A stretch of 64,000 nt of DNA, taken from NCBI GenBank assembly GCA_945874735.1, contig CAMCHI010000003.1:40295-104294 (forward strand), read 5' to 3'. Position 1 is the first letter of the stretch; each line of letters begins with the position of its first letter. The notes under the pieces are model-generated. The model did not search any database and had not been told where the DNA came from. It saw only the letters and a program-made list of their open reading frames with translations. The position numbers and the translations under genes are program-made. The DNA comes from an uncultured Arcanobacterium sp. Lineage in GTDB: Bacteria; Actinomycetota; Actinomycetes; Actinomycetales; Actinomycetaceae. Below, one piece after another: positions 15,822 through 24,757 of the stretch.

Positions 15822-16901
15822 GTGGGTGGAGAAGGATTCGCAGTTGCAATATTAGTGTTGTTGCTTTTGCTGTATTTTTTACCCGCCTTATTTCAGCGTC
15901 GAGAAGTTTTCAACGAAACAATTATCGATGAACGATTTTCGGAAAATTTACGCATGGTAATTCCGCAAGTGAATACCGCGCAGGTTTTTCGGCAAAGGCA
16001 CGAATTAGAGCGTGGAAAAATTTTTAAGATGGAGCGCAAAGTGAATACGATGCAAACTGAGGAAGCGAATGTAAAGCTAGAACAAGACATTCGTTTAATT
16101 GCGCGCACTCGTGCCAAGGCTCGTGCGCGGATTACCCGCCGTGCCTTACGCTCTCAACAGCTTAAAGTAGTAGCTGCTCTATGTGCGTTAAGCGCTTTAG
16201 GGTTATGGGCATTAATGCTGAAAGTGGCTATTAGCTGGTGGATTCCCGCAATATGTACTGTAGTAGCTGCTGCCGGTAGCTTTGCTACTTTCCAGTTAAA
16301 TTATCGTTGGCAGTTGGAAAATCAAGCCGATAAAGCTCGTATTGAGAAAGCAGATCGGGTATTACAAAATCTACGGGCAGAACACACGGAGCTGGTAGCG
16401 CAAGCGGAGCATGAAACTGCTAAACCGCTGGTAGTGCCCAATGATTTTGCGCCAGCACTAGAAGTGGAGTCAGTCAGTGCCACTGCTAACCAAGTTGCTG
16501 GTATGCAAGATGCTCGCGGATTAGTGTCGTCTGTTGAGGATATGACAACTGGGGAAAAATCAGAAAAGCGTGCTCAAACTCCGGTAACTTACTCTGCTTC
16601 TGAAACGACAGTAGTAAACACTGCAACTACTTCCCGTCCACTGTCTGCCACATATCGGACACAGCCTAGTTACACTCTAACTCCACAGCTTCAGCGTCGG
16701 CGCGTAGCGCCTTATGTTGCTCCTGCTGCGCCGAGTGTAAATGTACCTTATCGTCCTAAGGCGGTTGGAGAGCGTTTGGGAGATGCAGTATTGGATAGTG
16801 CTAATCAGGCCCCGGCTATGACTGGTAAAGAAGAGTTGCGTACTAATGTAATGGGTTCAGGTTTTACGTTAGATGTATTACTCGAGCGTAGACGGGCTTA
16901 A
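15822..16901 (+). CDS. GlpR-like membrane protein
   Basis: 359 aa, GTG start with weak ribosome-site support. The N-terminal membrane helix (VAILVLLLLLYFLPALF) is followed by RREVFNETIIDERFSENLRMV, the same plan as mycobacterial Rv0996 and corynebacterial GlpR. Two more helices lie near 110-155 (VVAALCALSALGLWALM, then WWIPAICTVVAAAGSFATF). A coiled-coil-prone segment and a long Thr/Ser/Pro-rich cytoplasmic tail follow, ending GSGFTLDVLLERRRA. GlpR is the membrane receptor of Glp in corynebacterial division. The position directly after moeA supports this. The identification rests on topology, context and short similarity only. Confidence 0.65.
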   Translation: MGGEGFAVAILVLLLLLYFLPALFQRREVFNETIIDERFSENLRMVIPQVNTAQVFRQRHELERGKIFKMERKVNTMQTEEANVKLEQDIRLIARTRAKARARITRRALRSQQLKVVAALCALSALGLWALMLKVAISWWIPAICTVVAAAGSFATFQLNYRWQLENQADKARIEKADRVLQNLRAEHTELVAQAEHETAKPLVVPNDFAPALEVESVSATANQVAGMQDARGLVSSVEDMTTGEKSEKRAQTPVTYSASETTVVNTATTSRPLSATYRTQPSYTLTPQLQRRRVAPYVAPAAPSVNVPYRPKAVGERLGDAVLDSANQAPAMTGKEELRTNVMGSGFTLDVLLERRRA

Positions 16902-16920
16902 ACAGAATTATTCTGACTTT

Positions 16921-16950
16921 GCCGTGAGGTGAGTTGCCTCACGGCTTTTT
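16921..16950 (+). terminator. Terminator after GlpR-like gene
   Basis: A perfect 9-bp stem GCCGTGAGG/CCTCACGGC with a seven-base loop and TTTTT directly follows the stop codon. It closes the moeA-GlpR unit. Confidence 0.92.
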
Positions 16951-17012
16951 CGTATTTATTCTGGCATTCTTGGTATTATTGGTACACACACCATATCTAG
17001 GAGTAGATTTAT

Positions 17013-17792
17013 ATGTCGAAGCAAAATATAAAGCGCAAGTCACGGCAGGTTAAGCCAAAAGATTCTAAGCCTTTGCCACCGCAAGCACATACCACGGTAG
17101 CTTGGGCAGTACATGCTTTTACTATGACCGGCGTGATTTGGGCAGGTCTAGCTACTCTAGATTTAATTAACGGCAATCTTGTGCGTATGTGGATGTGGTT
17201 AGTAATTGCTTTGGTGGTGGACGGCATTGATGGCACGATGGCTCGCAAAGCAGAAGTTACCAAGTGGGTACCTAATTTTGATGGGGCAGTACTAGACAAT
17301 ATCGTGGATTACCTGACTTGGACTTTCATACCGGCAGTATTTATTTACTTGCATATACCGCTGGGTGCTCCTTGGATAGGTGTATGCATGTTTGGTTTAA
17401 TCGTGCTTTCTTCTATGTTCTGTTATTGTAACACTGCTCTTAAGACACATGATTATTACTTTATGGGCTTCCCAGCGGCATGGAATGTAGTAGCTGTTAT
17501 TTTGTGGGTGATTGGTTCTAATTCGGCTTTCAATATCGCCATTATTATCATCTTGGCAGTGCTTACTTTAGCTCCTATTACCTTTGTGCACCCTTTTAGA
17601 GTGGGTACTTTAATGCCTTACAATATTTTGGCTACCGCGATTTGGGTGGTAGCTACCGTGTGGTTAGTGTTAGTACACCCAGAGCGTCCGGTGGCAGTAG
17701 AAATTTTCTGGTGGGCTTCAGGGCTTTGGCTCATGGTGATTAGTGCTTGGCGTTCTACCCAAGAGTTTGTGCGGATTCGTAAAGGGCGGTAA
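17013..17792 (+). CDS. pcs: CDP-alcohol phosphatidyltransferase, phosphatidylcholine synthase-like
   Basis: A 259-aa integral membrane protein with about seven to eight helices. The catalytic CDP-alcohol motif is complete: DGIDGTMARKAEVTKWVPNF, then GAVLDNIVDYLTW, fitting D-G-x2-A-R-x(n)-G-x3-D-x3-D. The VPNFDGAVLDNIVDY wording and the length match bacterial Pcs, which condenses choline with CDP-diacylglycerol to give phosphatidylcholine. Other CDP-alcohol products are possible. TAGGAGTAG precedes the ATG. The 3' end overlaps the convergent gene by 38 bases. A choline link is loosely supported by the glycerophosphodiesterase that follows. Confidence 0.75.
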   Translation: MSKQNIKRKSRQVKPKDSKPLPPQAHTTVAWAVHAFTMTGVIWAGLATLDLINGNLVRMWMWLVIALVVDGIDGTMARKAEVTKWVPNFDGAVLDNIVDYLTWTFIPAVFIYLHIPLGAPWIGVCMFGLIVLSSMFCYCNTALKTHDYYFMGFPAAWNVVAVILWVIGSNSAFNIAIIIILAVLTLAPITFVHPFRVGTLMPYNILATAIWVVATVWLVLVHPERPVAVEIFWWASGLWLMVISAWRSTQEFVRIRKGR

Positions 17793-18657
17793 GACGGCGC
17801 TCTTGTTGCACTCGTAATAGTTCTGCCCCGATTCCGGCACTAATCATGAGCGTAATTGCGATAATTACCGGAGCGGGGTAGTCCTTACCGTACGCCCAAA
17901 AATATAAGTAGGGAGCTACAAAAGTTACAATAGCTACCACTCCGCCTATTAAGCGCGTGCTTAATTTACGGGCAGTAAAAATTGCTAAAATTCCCCAAGC
18001 ATAAGGGATAGCAGAGATTACATCTATTGCCCAAAGTAAAGCAAAATTGCCGTGGAAATGTGGCACCCACATTGCGGGCAGGGCACGCAAAGTGGAGTAA
18101 ATAAAAGTTACCAAATATACCCATGTGCGCGGATCATGTAAAAGCCTAGTTAGTAGCGAAGAATGTGCTACTTTTACATGGTACTGGTGTAGTAGTCTGC
18201 GTATTTTTAGCGGGGTGGAGGTAACGTCTACTCCTGCTAGTTGTGTGCGGAAGTTTTTATCAGTGCGCAGTAGTTTAGCTACTAAAGTTTGCACCCTAAT
18301 TCCCCATATGGTGTGTTCAGAATTTAGTGGAATCATTGTGTCTATAAAATCTGCACAAATGCTGTGTAATTTTGCAGGATTAGTGACTTCTAATACCCAC
18401 AGTAATTGTCTGTTGGTGATAGCTTGACGTATTAGCTTGGTAAATTGTTGATTACACTGTAAGTCTTGTAGAGTGATTTGCTTTACTTCGCGTACACCAA
18501 GTTCAGATAATCGCACTACGCCAGCAGCTTTGCGCACCGCTTTAGCATTTACGGCCCCCTGTAAGGCAGGTAGTGTTAAGGGAGCTTTGGGAGAGCCAAA
18601 AAAAGCTATGCGTAGCGTACCTAAGACGCTACTTATCGAAGAATTTTTTGTGCCCAT
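17755..18657 (-). CDS. Hypothetical membrane protein, convergent overlap with pcs
   Basis: A 300-aa protein I cannot assign. The N-terminal 165 residues are soluble, basic and of mixed composition. About 175-275 contain four hydrophobic segments (VYLVTFIYSTLRALPAMWV, FALLWAIDVISAIPYAWGILAIF, IGGVVAIVTFVAPYLYFWA, VIIAITLMISAGIGAELL). The end is charged (RVQQERRLTALYE). The WVPHFHG...LW.IDV segment seems conserved in Actinomyces-like genomes from memory. The last 38 bases overlap the pcs end tail to tail. No Shine-Dalgarno is obvious. Function is unknown. Confidence 0.7.
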   Translation of the reverse strand: MGTKNSSISSVLGTLRIAFFGSPKAPLTLPALQGAVNAKAVRKAAGVVRLSELGVREVKQITLQDLQCNQQFTKLIRQAITNRQLLWVLEVTNPAKLHSICADFIDTMIPLNSEHTIWGIRVQTLVAKLLRTDKNFRTQLAGVDVTSTPLKIRRLLHQYHVKVAHSSLLTRLLHDPRTWVYLVTFIYSTLRALPAMWVPHFHGNFALLWAIDVISAIPYAWGILAIFTARKLSTRLIGGVVAIVTFVAPYLYFWAYGKDYPAPVIIAITLMISAGIGAELLRVQQERRLTALYESAQTLG

Positions 18658-18840
18658 AAATTTAAATTTTACCCTTTTATGTGCAGTTTTATTAGAAGAA
18701 TTGCATTTTTGTATATATTCAAGTTTATTTGGTTTTATTCGCTCAGCTGTAGCTCTGTGGAATGAATTAAGAAAAAATATGAAACTTTAGTTTAGTTTTT
18801 CTATATTTTCTTCTAGCTAAAAAGAGAATAGACTTGAAGA

Positions 18841-20676
18841 ATGCGCAAACTATTTAAGAAAATTCGGACTTTCTTACACGATACCAATCCATTTACTGAT
18901 GTCGATGCAGGTCTGTTTTTACGGTTTCAACTTTTATCGAAAACTATTTACGCTTTAATTTTATTACCCGTATATAAAATGGTGCTGAGTGCTGCCTTGT
19001 ATATAGCAGGACGGGACACTATTAGCTCTGGAGATTATTGGAATTTCTTATTTAGTTGGCAAGGATTTGGTTTAGCGCTAGTTTCTTTTTTCTTTCTATT
19101 GTTTGTGGTAGCGCTAGACGTGGCAGCATTTTTGATTGCTGCTAAATATCGGCAACAAGGCACTCCGCTTAAAAAAGCACGGGTGCTATTAATTAAAACT
19201 TTGCGTGAAGTTCCCCGATTTTTTCATCTCACCTCATTAGTGTTGGTGGTGTATTGTGTATTGATTGTGCCTTTAGTGGGGCAAGGGCCAAATATTAGCG
19301 GTTTGAGTTGGGTAAAAATACCAAATTTTATTTTGCAGGAAATTGAAAATAATCCGCTTTATTCTATTGGTTATCTGCTGGTATTAGTTTTACTACTTAT
19401 TTTGGCAATTTACCTTTCATTATTTTTGCCAGCATTATTTTTGCGGGAGGTTTCCCAAAAACAAGCTTTAATTTCTTCGCTCCGTTTAGTGCATAAAAAC
19501 TTTTTTGAGGTAGTAAAAGATATTATCAAAGACATTTTTACGGTAGCAGTATGGGTAGGTTTGAGCTGTGTGTTGGTAACTTTAGCTTGCCTAGGATTAG
19601 CTTTAGTAATACCAAGCACTGAGTTTACTATTCGTTTCTTAGTATTTTTATGGTTTATGTGGATTGCGATAGCTACCATATTAGGCGTATTTATTAACGT
19701 ATCCATTGAAATTCGGGATTCGGCATATTTTTATAACTATTTGGAAGAAAAAGCTGATAATCCTGATGCTGACTTTGATACGCAATTGGCTTCCGCGCTT
19801 AACCCAGAGCGTAAGATAGTCTGGAGTTTGGTAGGCACGTCTTTAGCTTTATTGCTGGGTACGGCTGGTTTAGCTGCTTTAACTACCGTGTTTTTTGATG
19901 ACATATTCCATAAGCGCACTGATATTGCGATTATCGCCCATCGGGCAGGTGGAGAATTAGCCGCTGAAAATTCGTTAGCAGGTGTGCAACGGGCGTATGA
20001 GTTAGGCCTACAATATGCTGAGATTGATGTGCAACGCACTAAAGACGGACATTACGTGTTGAATCATGATGCTACTTTTACGCGAGTAGCTGGGCAATCT
20101 AAAGCGAGTAGTGCATTGACTTTAGCGCAAGTGCAGTCTTTCCAGATTAAAGACGCTTTCCAAATGCGCCGTCCTGCTCAGCCGGTAGCGGAATTAGGAG
20201 AAGTGTTAGATTATGCTAAGCACCGCATTGACTTATTTATAGAGCTAAAAGGAGCTACGGCTGATACTCAGATGGTAGATGACGTGGTAGCAATGCTGGA
20301 AGCGAAAGACTTAAGTCAGCACGCAGTATTGGTATCGCTAGATTATGAGTTGATTAAATATATTGAACAAACTTATCCACACATTGAAACAGGCTATATT
20401 TACTTCTTTGCCGTAGGGGACATTACCACTTTGCAGGGTGATTGGCTCATTATGGAAGAAGGTTTAGCTAGTTCTGAGACCGTAGAAGCAGTAAAAGAAG
20501 CGAAGAAGAAAATTGCGGTGTGGACGGTGAACGACGAAATAACTGCCAATAATTTTTTAACCTCAGAGATAGACGGCATTATTACCGATAAGCCCACTAT
20601 GATTTTGCGTACCATGACGGCTAATGATGTGGAAGCAGAACTAGAGCAAATTGTGGATTACTTCCTTGGAATGTAA
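18841..20676 (+). CDS. Membrane-anchored glycerophosphodiester phosphodiesterase
   Basis: 611 aa. The N-terminal about 350 residues form a multi-helix membrane domain of the GPDPase-membrane type (eight or so hydrophobic segments). The C-terminal 250 residues are a TIM-barrel GDPD domain with the catalytic set IAHRAGGELAAENS (His-Arg...Glu-Asn), YAEIDVQRTKDG (Glu, Asp) and LNHDATFTRV (His-Asp). Later come FIELKG and WTVNDE. It hydrolyses glycerophosphodiesters to glycerol-3-phosphate and an alcohol such as choline. The domain order matches Gram-positive homologues. The location next to pcs hints at lipid turnover, which is inference. Confidence 0.9.
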   Translation: MRKLFKKIRTFLHDTNPFTDVDAGLFLRFQLLSKTIYALILLPVYKMVLSAALYIAGRDTISSGDYWNFLFSWQGFGLALVSFFFLLFVVALDVAAFLIAAKYRQQGTPLKKARVLLIKTLREVPRFFHLTSLVLVVYCVLIVPLVGQGPNISGLSWVKIPNFILQEIENNPLYSIGYLLVLVLLLILAIYLSLFLPALFLREVSQKQALISSLRLVHKNFFEVVKDIIKDIFTVAVWVGLSCVLVTLACLGLALVIPSTEFTIRFLVFLWFMWIAIATILGVFINVSIEIRDSAYFYNYLEEKADNPDADFDTQLASALNPERKIVWSLVGTSLALLLGTAGLAALTTVFFDDIFHKRTDIAIIAHRAGGELAAENSLAGVQRAYELGLQYAEIDVQRTKDGHYVLNHDATFTRVAGQSKASSALTLAQVQSFQIKDAFQMRRPAQPVAELGEVLDYAKHRIDLFIELKGATADTQMVDDVVAMLEAKDLSQHAVLVSLDYELIKYIEQTYPHIETGYIYFFAVGDITTLQGDWLIMEEGLASSETVEAVKEAKKKIAVWTVNDEITANNFLTSEIDGIITDKPTMILRTMTANDVEAELEQIVDYFLGM

Positions 20677-20741
20677 GGTGAGCTGGTTAAATAGATATTG
20701 CATTTTAGTACTGTGAAAGAGAAACGTAGAAGATTTTAGTG

Positions 20742-21986
20742 ATGCCAAAACTATCTAAAGCATATGTGTTTAGTGCCAGCAGTTTTTTGTTCATGTATAT
20801 TTCTTGGGCGCTATGGTGGTCGTTTTTCCAAATCTGGCTTACGAATGAAACGCAAGGTTTAGGGCTAAACGGAGCTAATGTAGGCACTATTTTTGCGGTA
20901 AACGGTTTTGCCACAATTATCATGATGTTGCTTTACGGGGTAATACAAGATGCTTTAGGGATGAAACGGCATTTGCTATATGTAATTGCAGTGCTGGCTT
21001 CCCTAATGGGCCCTTTTGCCGTTTTTGTTTATCGTCCGCTACTAGAAACTAATTTTACGGCGGGACTGCTGGTGGGAGCAGTTTACTTGCCGGTAGCTTT
21101 TTCCGCGGCAGTAGCTTTCTTTGAGGCTTATTTTAACCGTGTAGCACAACATTTTGCGTTTGAGTTTGGGCGAGTGCGTATGTTTGGCTCGTTAGGTTTT
21201 TCTATTGCAGTATTTATTTCTGGAATGCTTTTCCCGCTTGATGCTAATTTAATATTTTGGGCAGCGTCCGGAGCAGGTTTGGCATTGCTGGCAATACTAT
21301 GTTTTGCTCCGCAAGATTTCAAGACGGCTAGTAGAGTGCCGGTAGTGGATACCGTAGCAGTTGAAACAGTGTCGAAAGTGCCCACTAAAGTACTGTTGCG
21401 TGACTCAAAATTATGGATACTAGCAGTGTTTGTGGTGCTGGTATGGAATATGTTTAGCATATTTGATGCGCAAATGTTTCCAGACTTCTTCGCCGGTTTA
21501 TTTACGCAGGTAACGGTGGGGCAACGCTCGTATGGCACGCTAATTGCTATACAAACTTTTAGTGAAACATTATTGATGAGTTTACTGCCGATGCTAATTA
21601 ATCGTATCGGAGTAAAACAAGCAATCGTATTGGGAGCTACGCTGTTTTTAATTGTGTGTGGTGTGCCGGCTTTTACTTTAAGTATCCCGCTAATTGTAGC
21701 TGCTAAATTAGTACATTCCGCTTTTGTGCCCTTAATGATTCTAGGGATTATGCGTTATGTGGATTTACATTTTGACCGCCGTCGTTCTGCCACTATCTAT
21801 TTATTAGGTTTTTATGTGACGGCACAGGTTGCTTCGATGCTGCTTTCTACTCCGTTAGGAATGCTGCGGGATATGGCAGGTTACCAAACGGTATTCCAAG
21901 TAATGTTTGGGTCTTGTTTAGTAGGTATTGCTTTTGGCAGTTGGAAACTGTTGCCAGATAGAGATGGTGCTAAAAATCTGCACTGA
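20742..21986 (+). CDS. MFS oligosaccharide:H+ symporter-family permease
   Basis: 414 aa from the ATG at 20742 (the GTG at 20739 is in frame and equally possible). There are twelve predicted membrane helices. The LacY/CscB/RafB family is clear from FEAYFNRVAQ followed by FEFGRVRMFGSLGF, matching LacY VEAFIEKV and FEFGRARMFG, which carries the sugar-binding Glu126 and Arg144. The helix VIII Glu (QTFSETLL) and helix X His (AKLVHSAF) are also kept. However the Arg302 and Glu325 positions appear as Val and Phe, which should alter proton coupling. The substrate is unknown; no glycosidase is adjacent. Confidence 0.85.
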   Translation: MPKLSKAYVFSASSFLFMYISWALWWSFFQIWLTNETQGLGLNGANVGTIFAVNGFATIIMMLLYGVIQDALGMKRHLLYVIAVLASLMGPFAVFVYRPLLETNFTAGLLVGAVYLPVAFSAAVAFFEAYFNRVAQHFAFEFGRVRMFGSLGFSIAVFISGMLFPLDANLIFWAASGAGLALLAILCFAPQDFKTASRVPVVDTVAVETVSKVPTKVLLRDSKLWILAVFVVLVWNMFSIFDAQMFPDFFAGLFTQVTVGQRSYGTLIAIQTFSETLLMSLLPMLINRIGVKQAIVLGATLFLIVCGVPAFTLSIPLIVAAKLVHSAFVPLMILGIMRYVDLHFDRRRSATIYLLGFYVTAQVASMLLSTPLGMLRDMAGYQTVFQVMFGSCLVGIAFGSWKLLPDRDGAKNLH

Positions 21987-22006
21987 TTTTAAGGCATAAT
22001 TGAACT

Positions 22007-23074
22007 ATGCGTAACTTTAATTTTTCTTGGGTGGATAATTCTTATCGTGCTAATTCGGAGCGATATCAGCAGGTAGCTGTGCGTAGATGTGGTACAAGCG
22101 GATTGCGTTTGCCTGCGGTTTCCTTAGGTTTATGGCATAACTTTGGCGACGACCGTCCGTTCCAAACCCAGCGCGATATGTTGCGCAGAGCTTTTGATTT
22201 AGGAATTTTTCATTTCGATTTAGCTAATAATTATGGCCCACCTTTTGGGGCTGCTGAAGAAAATTTCGGCAGAGCTTTTGCGAAAGATTTTCGTCCTTAT
22301 CGTGAGGAATTAGTAATTTCTACTAAAGCTGGTTGGGATATGTGGCCTGGAGCTTATGGCTTTGGGGGTTCACGCAAATATCTGCTTAACTCCTTAGATG
22401 CTTCTTTACAGCGCATGGGTTTAGATTATGTAGATATTTTCTATCATCATCGTCCAGATCCAGATACAGATATTGCAGAATCTATGCAAGCCTTACATGA
22501 TGCAATTAAGCAAGGTAAAGCATTATATGCCGGTATTTCTTCTTATTCTGCTAGTGCCACTAGGGAAGCGGCAGAAATTATGCGACAGTTAGGCACGCCG
22601 TTAGTTATCCATCAGCCTGCTTATTCTATGTTTAATCGCTGGGTGGAGGAAGGCGAACCAAACTTATTGCAAACCTTAGAAAATGAAAATATGGGTAGTA
22701 TCGTTTTTACTCCGCTGGCGCAAGGTTTACTGACTAATCGTTATTTGCAAGGAGTGCCCGCTAATTCTCGCTTAGCGAGTGGAAAATTAGAAGCTGAACA
22801 TTTAAGCCCGCAAACTTTGAAAAACATTCAGGCATTAAATGATATTGCCCATAGCCGAGGGCAGAGCTTAGCGCAGATGGCTTTAGCGTGGGTATTGCGT
22901 CATCAAGTAGTTACTTCTGCGCTAGTGGGAGCATCGAAAGTAGCACAGATTGAAGACTGTGTAGGTGCAATGCAAAACTTAGAGTTTACTGCTCAAGAGT
23001 TAGATTTAATTGAGCAATATGCGCAAGATGCCGGAATTAACGGTTGGGCAGATGCTATAAAATCGCGTCCATAA
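22007..23074 (+). CDS. gpr: Aldo-keto reductase, YghZ/Gpr (L-glyceraldehyde-3-phosphate reductase) type
   Basis: A 355-aa NADPH-dependent AKR14-type barrel. It matches E. coli YghZ closely: CGTSGLRLPAVSLGLWHNFG, FDLANNYGPPFGAAEENFGR (active-site Asp/Tyr), STKAGWDMWPGAYG.GGSRKYLL (Lys), RMGLDYVDIFYHHR (His), GISSYS, and IVFTPLAQGLLT. YghZ reduces L-glyceraldehyde-3-phosphate and detoxifies methylglyoxal. The length is nearly identical to YghZ (346 aa). It follows the permease by about 20 bases and may be co-transcribed; no regulator is seen. Confidence 0.93.
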   Translation: MRNFNFSWVDNSYRANSERYQQVAVRRCGTSGLRLPAVSLGLWHNFGDDRPFQTQRDMLRRAFDLGIFHFDLANNYGPPFGAAEENFGRAFAKDFRPYREELVISTKAGWDMWPGAYGFGGSRKYLLNSLDASLQRMGLDYVDIFYHHRPDPDTDIAESMQALHDAIKQGKALYAGISSYSASATREAAEIMRQLGTPLVIHQPAYSMFNRWVEEGEPNLLQTLENENMGSIVFTPLAQGLLTNRYLQGVPANSRLASGKLEAEHLSPQTLKNIQALNDIAHSRGQSLAQMALAWVLRHQVVTSALVGASKVAQIEDCVGAMQNLEFTAQELDLIEQYAQDAGINGWADAIKSRP

Positions 23075-23147
23075 GGTGTGGATTTTCTGCGTATGTGATG
23101 GGTGCGTTTGGAAAATAACTGGCTAGAATAAAGAAAGTTTAAGAAAC

Positions 23148-24401
23148 ATGGCAGAAGATACAGGGGAAAAAATACCGCGTTTTCCAAAACTTGTGCGCAC
23201 GTGTATCACCCAGTTTCAAGACGCGGTGCTAACAGGCGCAGATATAGCAGTGCTGCAAGATGATGAAAATTTAAGCCTAACTAAAATTGCTTTGCAGTAT
23301 TTGCAAGATTATCCGACTGCTCGTTTATATGTAGCTCCCCGTGATATAACTCAGGCTTTCCATACTTTAGATTTAGCAGAGGAATCGGGTAATAGCCTAG
23401 AGGAGCGAGTATTTATAGCGGGTTATCAAAGCGAAATTCAGTTAGATATTTTCTTTGCTGATGCTGCTACGGGATTTGGAGGAGCAACCCGACCAGCAAG
23501 CATTGGTCTGGTATTAGCCACTTTGCCTAAAGCGCATGAAACTTTAACCTATTGGAGTGCGTCTTTAGGAAGTGCGATACAGGAAGAAGCATTGCTGATA
23601 ATAGGTGGGCGCAATAAATATTTAACTAAGAAAGTAAACGAAATACTCGCTAAGCACTTTAAGCAAGTATGGGCAAGTTTAGGTAGCGGTAAATATCGCT
23701 GTATTTTAGCGCGTAACTATCTGGCTAATTCTGCTGGATACCAGCCATTATGCTCCACCGTCCAGCTGGATTTAGCACAAAACAACACAGGGAACTCTAA
23801 GCACTTTTTGTCCACTTCTAAAGCTGTGGGGGTAGCGTCTAATAAAGCTAAAGAAAGCACTGCTTTAGAGTTTAATATTTATGGATTTGGCGGAGTTTTC
23901 GCTGGGGGAAACTTAGACTTTGGGGCATTAGCGTTACTTTCTAATGCGTTAGCAGATTTGGAACGCGATGATTTTCATTTTCTTGATTTAGGTTGTGGCA
24001 ACGGCACGGTAGCTAAAGCCATTCTCACTCGTTATTCTAAAGCTACCGGAGTGGCTACGGATATTGCTGCTGATGCAATTACTTCCGCTCATTTCACGTT
24101 ACTAAATGAAATACTTGAAAAACGGGTGCGAGTAAAATGGGACGATACTGCACGCAGTTTAGCCGAGCAAAGTTTTGATATAGTTTTTCTCAATCCGCCT
24201 TTTCATAAAGAAACCGAGGTGGATAGCACTCTGATTCAGGCTATGTTAGCGGCAGCTTGGAGAGTGTTGCGTCCCAGAGGCACACTATATCTAGTGCATA
24301 ATTCCCATTTGCGTTACCGTTACTTGCTGGAGAGTCAATTTAAGACGGTACGTGAGTTAGGGCGTAACGATAAATTCACGGTACTTCGAGCCGATAAATA
24401 A
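23148..24401 (+). CDS. RsmC/RlmG-like class I rRNA guanine-N2 methyltransferase
   Basis: A 417-aa soluble protein with a divergent N-terminal half and a C-terminal methyltransferase-small domain. The SAM site is FHFLDLGCGNGTVAKAIL (motif I), with an acidic post-I residue in GVATDIAADA. The catalytic FDIVFLNPPFH motif is the NPPFH form typical of RsmC (16S m2G1207) and RlmG (23S m2G1835). The end (WRVLRPRGTLYLVHNSHLRYR) is also typical. I cannot decide between the two targets. It stands 73 bases after gpr. Confidence 0.88.
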   Translation: MAEDTGEKIPRFPKLVRTCITQFQDAVLTGADIAVLQDDENLSLTKIALQYLQDYPTARLYVAPRDITQAFHTLDLAEESGNSLEERVFIAGYQSEIQLDIFFADAATGFGGATRPASIGLVLATLPKAHETLTYWSASLGSAIQEEALLIIGGRNKYLTKKVNEILAKHFKQVWASLGSGKYRCILARNYLANSAGYQPLCSTVQLDLAQNNTGNSKHFLSTSKAVGVASNKAKESTALEFNIYGFGGVFAGGNLDFGALALLSNALADLERDDFHFLDLGCGNGTVAKAILTRYSKATGVATDIAADAITSAHFTLLNEILEKRVRVKWDDTARSLAEQSFDIVFLNPPFHKETEVDSTLIQAMLAAAWRVLRPRGTLYLVHNSHLRYRYLLESQFKTVRELGRNDKFTVLRADK

Positions 24402-24757
24402 CGCAATTAAACAACCCTAATAAATTATCAGGGGAAGATTTTAGATAAAATTTAAGAAAACTAATGCTTTAATGTGAGTCGATAGCATATTATGCAACGT
24501 CTTTAAGACTGCTTCAGAAGATCTATCCATTGCAAAGATATAGCATAGTCATAGCATAGACTTGTGATTTTTATATTCCTACCGCTATCTCATGTAATCG
24601 CAGGAGATTTTTTGTTTATAAAAACATCAAATTTGCCCATATGTTGCAATGCTGCTTAGTAGAAAGGAAAGGGCGCTCCTTATTATGTTAGGAGCGCCCA
24701 CCTATTAGCCAGTAACTTTATCTGCTCAGGCAGTTACCGTATTTTTGCTTTAAGCAC
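24402..24757. other. Convergent intergenic region
   Basis: 356 A+T-rich bases lie between the 3' ends of the methyltransferase and the DUF1846 gene. The only clear signal is the minus-strand terminator at 24660-24699. I see no credible gene, no tRNA and no repeat array. Confidence 0.5.
24660..24699 (-). terminator. Terminator of the DUF1846 gene
   Basis: A perfect 10-bp stem GGGCGCTCCT/AGGAGCGCCC with a nine-base loop is followed on the minus strand by TTTCCTTTC. It lies about 60 bases past the DUF1846 stop. Confidence 0.8.
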
